Positions 1-7,097 of a DNA stretch of 24,796 bases are shown here, in pieces. The DNA comes from G020354785 sp964521285 (GTDB lineage Bacteria > Bacteroidota > Bacteroidia > Bacteroidales > UBA10428): NCBI GenBank assembly GCA_964521285.1, contig CAZFQS010000036.1:1-24796 (forward strand). The letters are read 5' to 3'. Numbering within the stretch: the first letter of the stretch is position 1; every line of letters begins with the position of its first letter. The notes under the pieces are model-generated. The model saw only the letters and a program-made list of their open reading frames with translations, was not told where the DNA came from and ran no database searches. Made by a program: the position numbers and the translations under genes.

Positions 1-764
1 TTAAGTCCGTCTTCTGTTCCTACCCATAATTCATTTCTGGGATGATCTTCCGAAATAGATGTAATAATGTTATTACTTATGGATTTTGAATTGTTTTTCT
101 CGTATTTGAAAATCTTAATATCACCGGAATCCTTGAAATATTTTATCAGACCGGAATTTGTACCAATCCATAAAATATTTTCTTCATCTTCAAAAATAAT
201 TCTTATATCTTTAAATTCAGTTTGTCCTTCCTCTGATTTTAATGATTGCCTCCTGAATAATCCGTCTTTAAAATCATAGCTACATAGGCCGTTATTTGTG
301 CCTATCCATAAAATACTATCTTCATCCAGCAATAAAGAATTATGATGAAAAATAAAATTTGAAGGTATACTCTGTTGGTCCTGCGGGTCATAGTAAAACG
401 CTTTGAACTGTTCGTTATAAACGTTATACATGTTTAGTCCCCCACCCTGTGTTCCTATCCAGAGGTTACCTGAAAAATCTTCAATTATTGAACTAATAAA
501 ATTGTCCGATATTGAATTTGAATCAAGAGGATTGTTTTTATATATAACAAAGCTATAGCTGTCATACCTGTTCAGACCGTCTGTTGTTCCAATCCAGATA
601 AAACCCCTGCTGTCCTTGAAAATACATGTAATGGAATTATTTGATAATCCATTTTCAATTGTAATCTGGTTGAAAATATACTGACTTTTTTGAGAAATAC
701 CATTATTTGCAGCAATAGCAAACAATATGGCAAATAAAGATATACGCTGAAAAAGACTTCTCAT
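1..764 (-). CDS. Reg_prop beta-propeller sensor protein, N-terminal part (gene runs off the left edge)
   Basis: The minus strand is open from an ATG at 762-764 to the window edge, about 254 codons with no stop. The product begins with a signal-peptide-like stretch (MRSLFQRISLFAILFAIAA, cleavage probably near NGISQ). It then shows repeated blade motifs of the two-component regulator propeller (Reg_prop) family: FIWIGTTDGLNRYD, NLWIGTQGGGLNMYN, ILWIGTNNGLCSYD, ILWIGTNSGLIKYF and NELWVGTEDGL, spaced about 45-50 residues apart. In Bacteroidota such propellers form the periplasmic sensor half of hybrid two-component systems or of simpler histidine kinases and regulators. The kinase or output part would lie left of the window, so the class cannot be settled. 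It is transcribed away from the phosphate cluster with its own promoter. The family call is secure from the motifs; the ligand is unknown. Confidence 0.85.
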   Translation of the reverse strand, partial: MRSLFQRISLFAILFAIAANNGISQKSQYIFNQITIENGLSNNSITCIFKDSRGFIWIGTTDGLNRYDSYSFVIYKNNPLDSNSISDNFISSIIEDFSGNLWIGTQGGGLNMYNVYNEQFKAFYYDPQDQQSIPSNFIFHHNSLLLDEDSILWIGTNNGLCSYDFKDGLFRRQSLKSEEGQTEFKDIRIIFEDEENILWIGTNSGLIKYFKDSGDIKIFKYEKNNSKSISNNIITSISEDHPRNELWVGTEDGL

Positions 765-814
765 TTTTTTAGACTATCAATAACTTTTCTGCAATAATAC
801 ATTAAATATAATAT

Positions 815-846
815 CAAAATTAATGGATTATCGGTTTGTATGCAAT
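815..846 (-). promoter_or_regulatory. Candidate Bacteroidota-type promoter for the Reg_prop gene
   Basis: Read on the minus strand, TAATTTTG at 822-815 matches the TAnnTTTG -7 consensus of Bacteroidota primary-sigma promoters exactly. ATTG at 846-843 sits 20 bp upstream and is one mismatch from the TTTG -33 element. It would give a 5' leader of roughly 45 nt before the ATG at 764. This is a motif match only. Confidence 0.45.
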
Positions 847-871
847 ATAAAAAAAGGACAGGTACTTTTTC

Positions 872-928
872 TGTAACTATAATGTAACATTAATGAAACA
901 TATATAAAATATTATAATTATAATATTG
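872..928 (+). promoter_or_regulatory. Pho-box promoter upstream of the porin gene
   Basis: Three direct repeats lie at an exact 11-bp period: TGTAAC (872-877), TGTAAC (883-888) and TGAAAC (894-899). An 11-bp direct-repeat period is the hallmark of binding sites of PhoB-type OmpR-family regulators. A -7-like box TAATATTG follows at 921-928, 27 bp after the start of the third repeat, so the repeats sit where the -33 element would be, as in class II activation. The site before pstS has the same geometry. The ATG follows at 970. Binding by the regulator encoded at 6408-7091 is inferred. Confidence 0.7.
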
Positions 929-969
929 CAGCAAAAACGAAATAAAATCCAAAACTAATTTTAATAAAA

Positions 970-1962
970 ATGAAAAGAAACTATGTTCTGCTGTTACTGA
1001 CCTTAACAGGTGTTATTAGCACTCTGGGTCAGAATAATCCAGATGAGTCTGAATTTAATCCTTCAGGTTCACCTTTTGCCAAAATCTATACAAATGTCCA
1101 TACACAGGTATCGGAAAGTGAAAATGAAACGGGATTCGAAATTACAAGGGCCTATTTCGGCTATGAATATGAACTGAGCAAGAACTTTTCAGCTAGGATA
1201 AACCTTGATGTAGGGGATCCGGAATCAGGTAAATTTCAGTATACAGCCTATCTGAAAAATGCCTATATGAAATTTAGCTATAACAATCTCACCACATATT
1301 TCGGGATGATAAGCACTATACAATTTAAGTTACAGGAAAAAATATGGGGCCGCCGTTATATCCTGAAATCTTTTCAGGACGAATATAAATATGGTTCCAG
1401 TGCTGACCTGGGTATCAGCGTAACTTACAAGCTCCATGATATGGTAAGTATCGATGCAACACTTATAAACGGAGAAGGATATAAGTCAGTCCAGTTAGAC
1501 TCTGCATACAGGGCAGGAGCAGGTATTACAATTACTCCTGTTAAGGGTCTGGCATTAAGAGGTTATTTCGATTATGAGAAAAAAGATGAACCACTAATGC
1601 ATATAGCAACTTTTATAAGTTATTCAAAAGATGCTATATCAGCAGGTGTGGAATTTAATATTGAAAACAACAATAAGTATGAAAAAGACCATAACCTGAC
1701 CGGTTATTCGGCCTATGCTTCATACCAGCTAAAGAAAAAGCTTGAATTTTTTGGCAGATACGATTATTTAACATCCAACAAACTCAGTGGGGAAACAGAT
1801 CCCTGGAACATATCAAAAAACGGTCAGCTTTTTATGGCTGGTATTGAATATGCTCCCGTAAAGGGAATAAAAATAGCTCCGAATTACAAGGGGTGGCTAC
1901 CTTCTGCAGATGGAAGTTCTCTTATATCATGGATTTACCTGAATGCTGAATTCAGCTTTTAA
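970..1962 (+). CDS. Outer-membrane porin, Porin O/P-like (probable phosphate-regulated channel)
   Basis: This 330-residue protein starts with a signal peptide (MKRNYVLLLLTLTGVISTLGQ, cleavage near residue 20). It continues as alternating polar and aromatic segments typical of an outer-membrane beta barrel and ends in a strand with a terminal phenylalanine (IYLNAEFSF), as is usual for BAM substrates. The N-terminal part (FEITRAYFGYEYELSKNFSARINLD) resembles phosphate-selective porin O/P family proteins. No dedicated plug domain or TonB box is visible, which argues against a TonB-dependent receptor. Its place as first gene before pstS, with its own Pho box, suggests that it brings phosphate or phosphorylated compounds across the outer membrane. 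At 330 residues it is a little short for the family. The porin class is fairly sure; selectivity is inferred from context. Confidence 0.75.
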   Translation: MKRNYVLLLLTLTGVISTLGQNNPDESEFNPSGSPFAKIYTNVHTQVSESENETGFEITRAYFGYEYELSKNFSARINLDVGDPESGKFQYTAYLKNAYMKFSYNNLTTYFGMISTIQFKLQEKIWGRRYILKSFQDEYKYGSSADLGISVTYKLHDMVSIDATLINGEGYKSVQLDSAYRAGAGITITPVKGLALRGYFDYEKKDEPLMHIATFISYSKDAISAGVEFNIENNNKYEKDHNLTGYSAYASYQLKKKLEFFGRYDYLTSNKLSGETDPWNISKNGQLFMAGIEYAPVKGIKIAPNYKGWLPSADGSSLISWIYLNAEFSF

Positions 1963-1967
1963 ATAAT

Positions 1968-2024
1968 TGTAATATTTATGTAACATTTTTGAAATAACCG
2001 GGAAATATAATTATCATAAAATTG
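1968..2024 (+). promoter_or_regulatory. Pho-box promoter upstream of pstS
   Basis: The 88-bp gap between porin and pstS repeats the first promoter's layout: TGTAAT (1968-1973), TGTAAC (1979-1984) and TGAAAT (1990-1995) at an 11-bp period, then TAAAATTG at 2017-2024. The distance from third repeat to -7 box is again exactly 27 bp. The block begins 6 bp after the porin stop codon, so pst transcription need not depend on the porin promoter. The ATG of pstS follows at 2051. Confidence 0.7.
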
Positions 2025-2050
2025 TACAAAAATTATACTAAAAAACCATA

Positions 2051-3124
2051 ATGAAAATGAAAAAACTGTCATTAATTATAACAATTGCAAGTGCAGTTAT
2101 TATTTTAGTTTCCTGCAAAACAGGAACTCAACCTGCAGATACAGGAAAAAAGGTTACTATCACTGCTGCGGGTGCAACATTTCCTATGCCCTATTATAAC
2201 CAGGTCTTTGAAATGTACACCAAAAATACGGGTATACTTGTAACTTACGGTGGTATTGGTTCAGGTGGCGGAATAAGAAGCCTGTCAGATAAGGTTGTTG
2301 ATTTTGGAGCTACCGATGCTTATCTAACAGATGATAAAATAAAGGAAATGCCCGCAGACATTGTTCATATACCTACATGTCTGGGTGCTGTTGTCATTGC
2401 CTACAATCTGCCCGGTATCGACGAATTAAAACTTACCGAAGATCTGCTTGAAAAGATATTTATGGGTGAAATAACAAATTGGAACGATCCGGCCATTAAA
2501 GCTAACAATGAAGGACTTGTGCTACCGGACAAAAATACTCTGGTTGTGCACCGTTCTGACGGTAGTGGTACAACTTTTATCTTCAGTGATTATATGTCGA
2601 AAATAAGTCCTTTATGGGCTGAAAAAGTAGGTGCAGGGAAGTCACTTAACTGGCCTGCAGGGATAGGTGCTAAAGGTAATCCGGGAGTCGCGGGTACAAT
2701 AAGCCAGACTGAAGGGGCTATCGGATATATAGGTTCTGAATATGCATTTGCGCAGAAGATACAGATTGCCAAAGTACGTAACAGTTCAGGCAATTATATT
2801 GCCCCATCAGTTGAATCAATAAGTGCTGCAGCTAAAGGTGCCATACCTGATGATACCAGGGCAATGATAACAAATACGGATGATCCCGAAGGATATCCGA
2901 TAAGCGGTTTTACATGGCTTATTTTATATAAGGAACAATCATATGATCGCAGATCAAAAGCTCAGGCAACTGAAACACTTAATCTTCTGAACTGGATCAT
3001 AAGTCCGGAAGCACAAGAGGTTACACAAAAAGTAAATTACTCTCCTTTACCTGACGAAGTTGTTGAAAAAGCAAAAAATATTCTCAAATCAGTCACATAT
3101 AAAGGAGAGATATTAATGAAATAA
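2051..3124 (+). CDS. pstS: Phosphate ABC transporter substrate-binding lipoprotein PstS
   Basis: This 357-residue periplasmic phosphate-binding protein has a lipoprotein signal with lipobox LVSC, so Cys22 would be acylated. The phosphate-binding segments of PstS are visible in order: AAGATFPMPYYNQVF (39-53), GSGGGIRS (70-77), DFGATDAYLTDD (84-95) and the strongly conserved RSDGSGTTFIFSDY (168-181). ITNWNDPAIK (141-150) is a further family motif. It delivers phosphate to PstC-PstA in the inner membrane. Its stop codon overlaps the pstC start by one base (TAATG), which indicates translational coupling, and AAGGAG occurs at 3102-3107 just ahead of the junction. Length and motifs are normal for the family. 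Confidence 0.96.
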   Translation: MKMKKLSLIITIASAVIILVSCKTGTQPADTGKKVTITAAGATFPMPYYNQVFEMYTKNTGILVTYGGIGSGGGIRSLSDKVVDFGATDAYLTDDKIKEMPADIVHIPTCLGAVVIAYNLPGIDELKLTEDLLEKIFMGEITNWNDPAIKANNEGLVLPDKNTLVVHRSDGSGTTFIFSDYMSKISPLWAEKVGAGKSLNWPAGIGAKGNPGVAGTISQTEGAIGYIGSEYAFAQKIQIAKVRNSSGNYIAPSVESISAAAKGAIPDDTRAMITNTDDPEGYPISGFTWLILYKEQSYDRRSKAQATETLNLLNWIISPEAQEVTQKVNYSPLPDEVVEKAKNILKSVTYKGEILMK

Positions 3125-3975
3125 TGCGAGGGGAAAGACTAGTAAAAGCAATAATACTGTTAGCCTCAATAATAGTATTGTTAATTGCTGCCGGTATGGT
3201 ACTGTCACTTATGACAGGTTCCATACCGGCGTTTAAGGAATTTGGCATAAAATTTATTTTTTCATCAGACTGGATACCTACTGAAGGCAGGGAAAGATAC
3301 GGAGCCCTGCCGTTTATATCAGGCACCTTACTGACATCTGTAGTAGCCCTGATAATCTGCCTCCCTTTATCGTTCTCGGTGTCTGTCTTTCTGGGAGAAT
3401 ATTTTAAAGGGACAAAACTTGCTGCCGTAATTGGCTCAATGGTGAACTTGCTGGCCGGAATCCCGTCAATAGTATACGGATTGTGGGGATTTTATGTGCT
3501 GCGGCCTGTTATAGTTAATCTCGGACTTAGCTCACAGGGATTCGGCATTTTTACTTCGGCACTGATTTTAGCTGTCATGATCATTCCTTATGCATCATCC
3601 CTGAGTAATGAAGTTATCTCCATGGTTCCTGTGCAATTAAAGGAGGCCGCCTATTCACTGGGAGCAACAAGACGGGAAGTGATATTTGCAGTTATTATTC
3701 CTTCGGCAAGCTCAGGAATAATAGCCAGCTATATACTGGCACTTGGAAGAGCTTTGGGAGAGACTATGGCAGTGACAATGCTCATAGGCAATGCAAATAT
3801 AATTCCAAAAGGATTGTTTTCGATGGGGAATACCATGGCCAGCGTTATTGCCAACCAGTTCGGAGAAGCTGAAGGATTAAAATTAAGTTCATTAATTGCT
3901 ATCGGACTGTTATTGTTTATAATCACAGGAATAGTAAATTATATCGGTAAAGCAATAATGAAACGATTACAATAA
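3124..3975 (+). CDS. pstC: Phosphate ABC transporter permease PstC
   Basis: This 283-residue inner-membrane permease has about six hydrophobic segments, the first at residues 8-29. AGIPSIVYGLWGF (111-123) is the PstC-type permease motif. The cytoplasmic EAA loop reads EAAYSLGATRREVIFAVIIP (174-193) and would contact PstB. The start ATG overlaps the pstS stop by one base. With PstA it forms the phosphate channel. The following gene begins 28 bp after the stop. Nothing is truncated or missing. Confidence 0.94.
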   Translation: MRGERLVKAIILLASIIVLLIAAGMVLSLMTGSIPAFKEFGIKFIFSSDWIPTEGRERYGALPFISGTLLTSVVALIICLPLSFSVSVFLGEYFKGTKLAAVIGSMVNLLAGIPSIVYGLWGFYVLRPVIVNLGLSSQGFGIFTSALILAVMIIPYASSLSNEVISMVPVQLKEAAYSLGATRREVIFAVIIPSASSGIIASYILALGRALGETMAVTMLIGNANIIPKGLFSMGNTMASVIANQFGEAEGLKLSSLIAIGLLLFIITGIVNYIGKAIMKRLQ

Positions 3976-4003
3976 ATAAATTAGTTAACAGACGTTAAAA
4001 AAG

Positions 4004-4894
4004 TTGAAAAGAATAATTGAATTAGATAAAAGTATTTTAAGACGTCGCTTGTATAGGGACAAACAGTTCTATTATGCAGTTATTTGCCTGGCCGCAATAA
4101 CAACGCTTCCTCTTATACTTATTATTGTAAAACTACTGGAAAAGGGAATCAGGCAGATTAATTTAAGCTTTTTCACAGAGACAACCCCTAATACGCTTGA
4201 AGCTATGGTTGCGAAGGCAAGCGGTGAAATTATTCCGGGAGGTATATTAAATGGAATTACGGGAAGCCTGTTAATAGTCCTTTTTGCCTGCATTATTGCC
4301 ATCCCTGTGGGTGTTTTTGCAGGTATATATTTATATGAAAACCAGTACAATAAATTTTCAAATGTAATTAGAAATATTGCTGATATATTACAGGGAGTTC
4401 CTTCGATTATACTGGGAGTTGTTGCCTATAGCTGGATTGTTGTTAACATAACCAAAGGATTCTCAGCGATTGCAGGGAGTGTGGCTCTGTCTGTAATGAT
4501 GTTGCCAATGATTATCAGATCAACTGAAGAGACTTTAAAAATGATCCCCCTGACAATTAAAGAAGCTGGCATAGCTCTTGGCGTACCATACCATAAAGTA
4601 CTGTTCAGGATATTAATTCCTTCGGGATTAAGCGGACTTCTAACCGGTATATTGCTCGGGATATCCAGGATACTAGGTGAAACAGCTCCGTTATTAATGA
4701 CAGCATTAGGCAGTTCGGTAGTAAATTTTAATATTACAAAGCCTACAAGTGCGGTCCCCCTATTAATATGGGAGTTTTACAATGATCCTAACCTGGTGGA
4801 TTTAATATGGAGTTCGTCACTATTTTTAATGGGATTTGTATTGTTTATCAATATCATTGCCAAGAGAATTGCCAAAAAATGGAAGATATATTAA
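4004..4894 (+). CDS. pstA: Phosphate ABC transporter permease PstA (TTG start)
   Basis: This 296-residue partner permease has its first membrane segment at about residues 23-45, a periplasmic loop (46-80), GVPSIILGVVAYSW (131-144), and an EAA loop EAGIALGVPYHKVLFRILIP (187-206). The only sensible start is the TTG at 4004: an in-frame stop lies at 3986-3988, no ATG or GTG lies between them, and the next in-frame ATG falls far inside the protein. No Shine-Dalgarno sequence is evident. The stop codon overlaps the chosen pstB start by one base. Its rarer start codon could make PstA the limiting permease subunit, but that is inference. Confidence 0.92.
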   Translation: MKRIIELDKSILRRRLYRDKQFYYAVICLAAITTLPLILIIVKLLEKGIRQINLSFFTETTPNTLEAMVAKASGEIIPGGILNGITGSLLIVLFACIIAIPVGVFAGIYLYENQYNKFSNVIRNIADILQGVPSIILGVVAYSWIVVNITKGFSAIAGSVALSVMMLPMIIRSTEETLKMIPLTIKEAGIALGVPYHKVLFRILIPSGLSGLLTGILLGISRILGETAPLLMTALGSSVVNFNITKPTSAVPLLIWEFYNDPNLVDLIWSSSLFLMGFVLFINIIAKRIAKKWKIY

Positions 4895-5682
4895 TGATAA
4901 AAGAAGAACCGATAATAACTTTTAAGAATCCCGTCCTTTTGATGGAGAATCTTTCAGTTTCCTATAATGAGGAAGCCCTGGCAGTTAATAATGTCAGTGC
5001 AGGTGTTAAGAGAAACTCTATTACTGCAATAATGGGACCATCGGGATGCGGAAAAAGCACCTTGTTACGTGCAATTAACAGGATGCATGAGCTGTATTCA
5101 AATGTTGAGATGACAGGTAAAATATATCTTAATGATGATGATATAACAAAGATGAATCCTATATTATTAAGAAGAAAGATAGGTATGGTTTTTCAAAGTC
5201 CGAATCCTTTTCCTACAATGAATATCTATGATAACGTAATTGCAGGATTTAAACTTAATGGTGCAAGATTAAGGAAAACAGAGAAAAATGAGATTGTTGA
5301 AACATCACTTAAAGAGGTAGCTCTGTGGGATGAAGTGAAAGACTCGCTTTTTAAAAGAGGTACCTTTTTATCTGGCGGGCAGCAACAAAGGTTGTGCATT
5401 GCAAGGGCACTCGCTTATAAACCCGATGTAATACTAATGGATGAACCTACTTCAGCATTGGATCCTAAAGCAACATCCAAAATAGAAGATTTACTAATCA
5501 AATTAAAAAAGAATTTTACAATAATTCTTGTTACGCATAATATGGCCCAGGCTGCACGTATATCTGATTATTCAATGTTTATGTATCTTGGAGAACTTAT
5601 TGAATATGGAAAGACCAAGAATATGTTTACAAGACCGGTCAATAAAAAGACAGAAGAATATCTGACCGGTAAATTCGGATAA
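4894..5682 (+). CDS. pstB: Phosphate ABC transporter ATPase PstB
   Basis: From the chosen start the protein has 262 residues, normal for PstB. Walker A is GPSGCGKST (48-56), the Q-loop glutamine is Q101 (VFQSPNPFP), the ABC signature is LSGGQ (159-163), Walker B is VILMDE (179-184), the D-loop is SALD, and the switch histidine is H215 (VTHNM). The frame is open back to 4807, but 4894 is preferred because it makes a TAATG overlap with the pstA stop, as at the pstS-pstC junction. An in-frame ATG at 4879 is the alternative. It hydrolyses ATP to drive phosphate import through PstC-PstA. Confidence 0.95.
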   Translation: MIKEEPIITFKNPVLLMENLSVSYNEEALAVNNVSAGVKRNSITAIMGPSGCGKSTLLRAINRMHELYSNVEMTGKIYLNDDDITKMNPILLRRKIGMVFQSPNPFPTMNIYDNVIAGFKLNGARLRKTEKNEIVETSLKEVALWDEVKDSLFKRGTFLSGGQQQRLCIARALAYKPDVILMDEPTSALDPKATSKIEDLLIKLKKNFTIILVTHNMAQAARISDYSMFMYLGELIEYGKTKNMFTRPVNKKTEEYLTGKFG

Positions 5683-5706
5683 TTTTAATTATTTAATTAT
5701 TATAAA

Positions 5707-6387
5707 ATGAGTATTAAAAAAGAAATTGCTATTGAAGATATTTTTGATGATTTTTCCAGAGTCTCGGAAATAATTCTTCTTCAATTAAAAAGGCTTAAGG
5801 ATGTTATTATTTCGGGAGATATAATAATGCCCAAGGAGATATTATCAGGTTTTGAAAAAAATGAGAAAGCAATTGACAAATTTGAGATAAAAATAAGCAA
5901 AAAAGTTATAAATACCATTGTGCTTTATAATCCTCTTGCTTCTGACCTGAGAAAAATAATTGCCATATATAATATGACTTTAAATATTGAAAGTATTGGC
6001 GACCTTGTAATGAATATTCTAAAATCCGCCGGTAATATTGAAAATGCAAAATTGTATGAAAAATCAAAAGATTCAATATTTAAAATATTGAAATTCAGCA
6101 CTAATTTAGTACAAAATGCTTTACTTTCGTTTACAAATTCTGACATTACAGCTGCAATTGATACTATAAAAATGAATAAATTTAATGATGAACTGAATCA
6201 ATTAATTCTTGAAAAAGCTGTTAAAAAAGGCAAATCAACATCTGATATACAAAAAGTACTGCTGAGCTTTGTAAGCTTAAGAAGCATTGTCTCAAATATA
6301 GAACGTATTGCGGATCATGCTATCAATATTGCAGAGGCCACCGTTTATGCACTGGAAGGGACCGATCTCAGACATAAAAAAGTATAA
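5707..6387 (+). CDS. phoU: Phosphate-signalling regulator PhoU
   Basis: This 226-residue all-helical protein is built of two PhoU repeats. Each carries the conserved metal-site helix: IESIGD (94-99) in the first and IERIADHA (198-205) in the second. There is no signal peptide or membrane segment, so it is cytoplasmic. In characterised systems PhoU links the Pst transporter to the histidine kinase and represses signalling when phosphate is plentiful. Its position between pstB and the two-component pair fits that role. It follows pstB by 24 bp and precedes the regulator by 20 bp, so one transcript is likely. This gene is more AT-rich than the pst genes. Confidence 0.93.
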   Translation: MSIKKEIAIEDIFDDFSRVSEIILLQLKRLKDVIISGDIIMPKEILSGFEKNEKAIDKFEIKISKKVINTIVLYNPLASDLRKIIAIYNMTLNIESIGDLVMNILKSAGNIENAKLYEKSKDSIFKILKFSTNLVQNALLSFTNSDITAAIDTIKMNKFNDELNQLILEKAVKKGKSTSDIQKVLLSFVSLRSIVSNIERIADHAINIAEATVYALEGTDLRHKKV

Positions 6388-6407
6388 TACTATAAAGTAT
6401 TAAAACT

Positions 6408-7091
6408 ATGAATGAACTTAATATACTTGTTGTAGATGATGAGGAGGATATTTGTGAGATTCTGCAGTTCAACCTTGAAAATGAAGGTTTTCATGTAGAT
6501 ACTGTATTTTCAGCTGAGGAAGCCTTATCCAAACCATTGGAAAAATATAGTCTTTTCATACTGGATATTATGATGAGCGGAATGTCGGGCCTCAAACTTG
6601 CTGATACTATAAAAAACAGGAAAAAGCTGAAAACACCGGTAATATTTTTAACTGCAAAAGATACTGAAAATGATACCATAACAGGCTTTACAGTCGGTGC
6701 AGATGATTATATAACAAAACCTTTTTCAATAAGGGAGGTAATAGCAAGGGTAAAGGCAATATTGCGCAGAAGTATACCGCCTGAAGAAAGAACTCAAAAA
6801 AATATAAAAATTGAAAATCTTGAACTTGATATAATAGCAAAAAAAATATTAATCAGCAACAAACCGGTTAAGCTCACAAAAAAGGAATTTAATATTCTTT
6901 ATAAACTGATGCAGCATCCCGGAAAGGTATTTTCCAGGGATGAAATACTAAGTACTGTATGGGAAGATGAAGTATATGTATTGGATCGTACGGTTGATGT
7001 AAATATTACAAGACTGAGAAAAAAGCTTGGTAAATATGGCAAATATATAATAAGCCGTTCGGGATACGGTTATTGTTTTGAATATCAATAA
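6408..7091 (+). CDS. phoB: OmpR-family response regulator, PhoB-like
   Basis: This 227-residue protein has a receiver domain at about 1-120. The acidic pocket is D10-D11, the phospho-acceptor is D53 (FILDIMMSG), and T82 and K104 (ITKPFS) are the switch residues. A C-terminal winged helix (about 130-227) includes LTKKEFNILYKLM and the recognition-helix region RTVDVNITRLRKKLG. OmpR/PhoB regulators bind direct repeats with an 11-bp period, which matches the sites at 872-899 and 1968-1995. The name phoB rests on this context. It lies 6 bp ahead of the kinase gene, so the two are co-transcribed. Confidence 0.92.
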   Translation: MNELNILVVDDEEDICEILQFNLENEGFHVDTVFSAEEALSKPLEKYSLFILDIMMSGMSGLKLADTIKNRKKLKTPVIFLTAKDTENDTITGFTVGADDYITKPFSIREVIARVKAILRRSIPPEERTQKNIKIENLELDIIAKKILISNKPVKLTKKEFNILYKLMQHPGKVFSRDEILSTVWEDEVYVLDRTVDVNITRLRKKLGKYGKYIISRSGYGYCFEYQ

Positions 7092-7097
7092 TATAAA

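Noticed and set aside
67..279. 70-codon plus-strand frame at the left edge
   Set aside because: It lies opposite the Reg_prop gene, whose minus-strand reading carries clear repeated blade motifs.
4807..4893. Longer PstB beginning at 4807
   Set aside because: The extra 29 residues are a frame-shifted reading of the pstA end and do not resemble PstB. Starts at 4894 or 4879 fit the family length.
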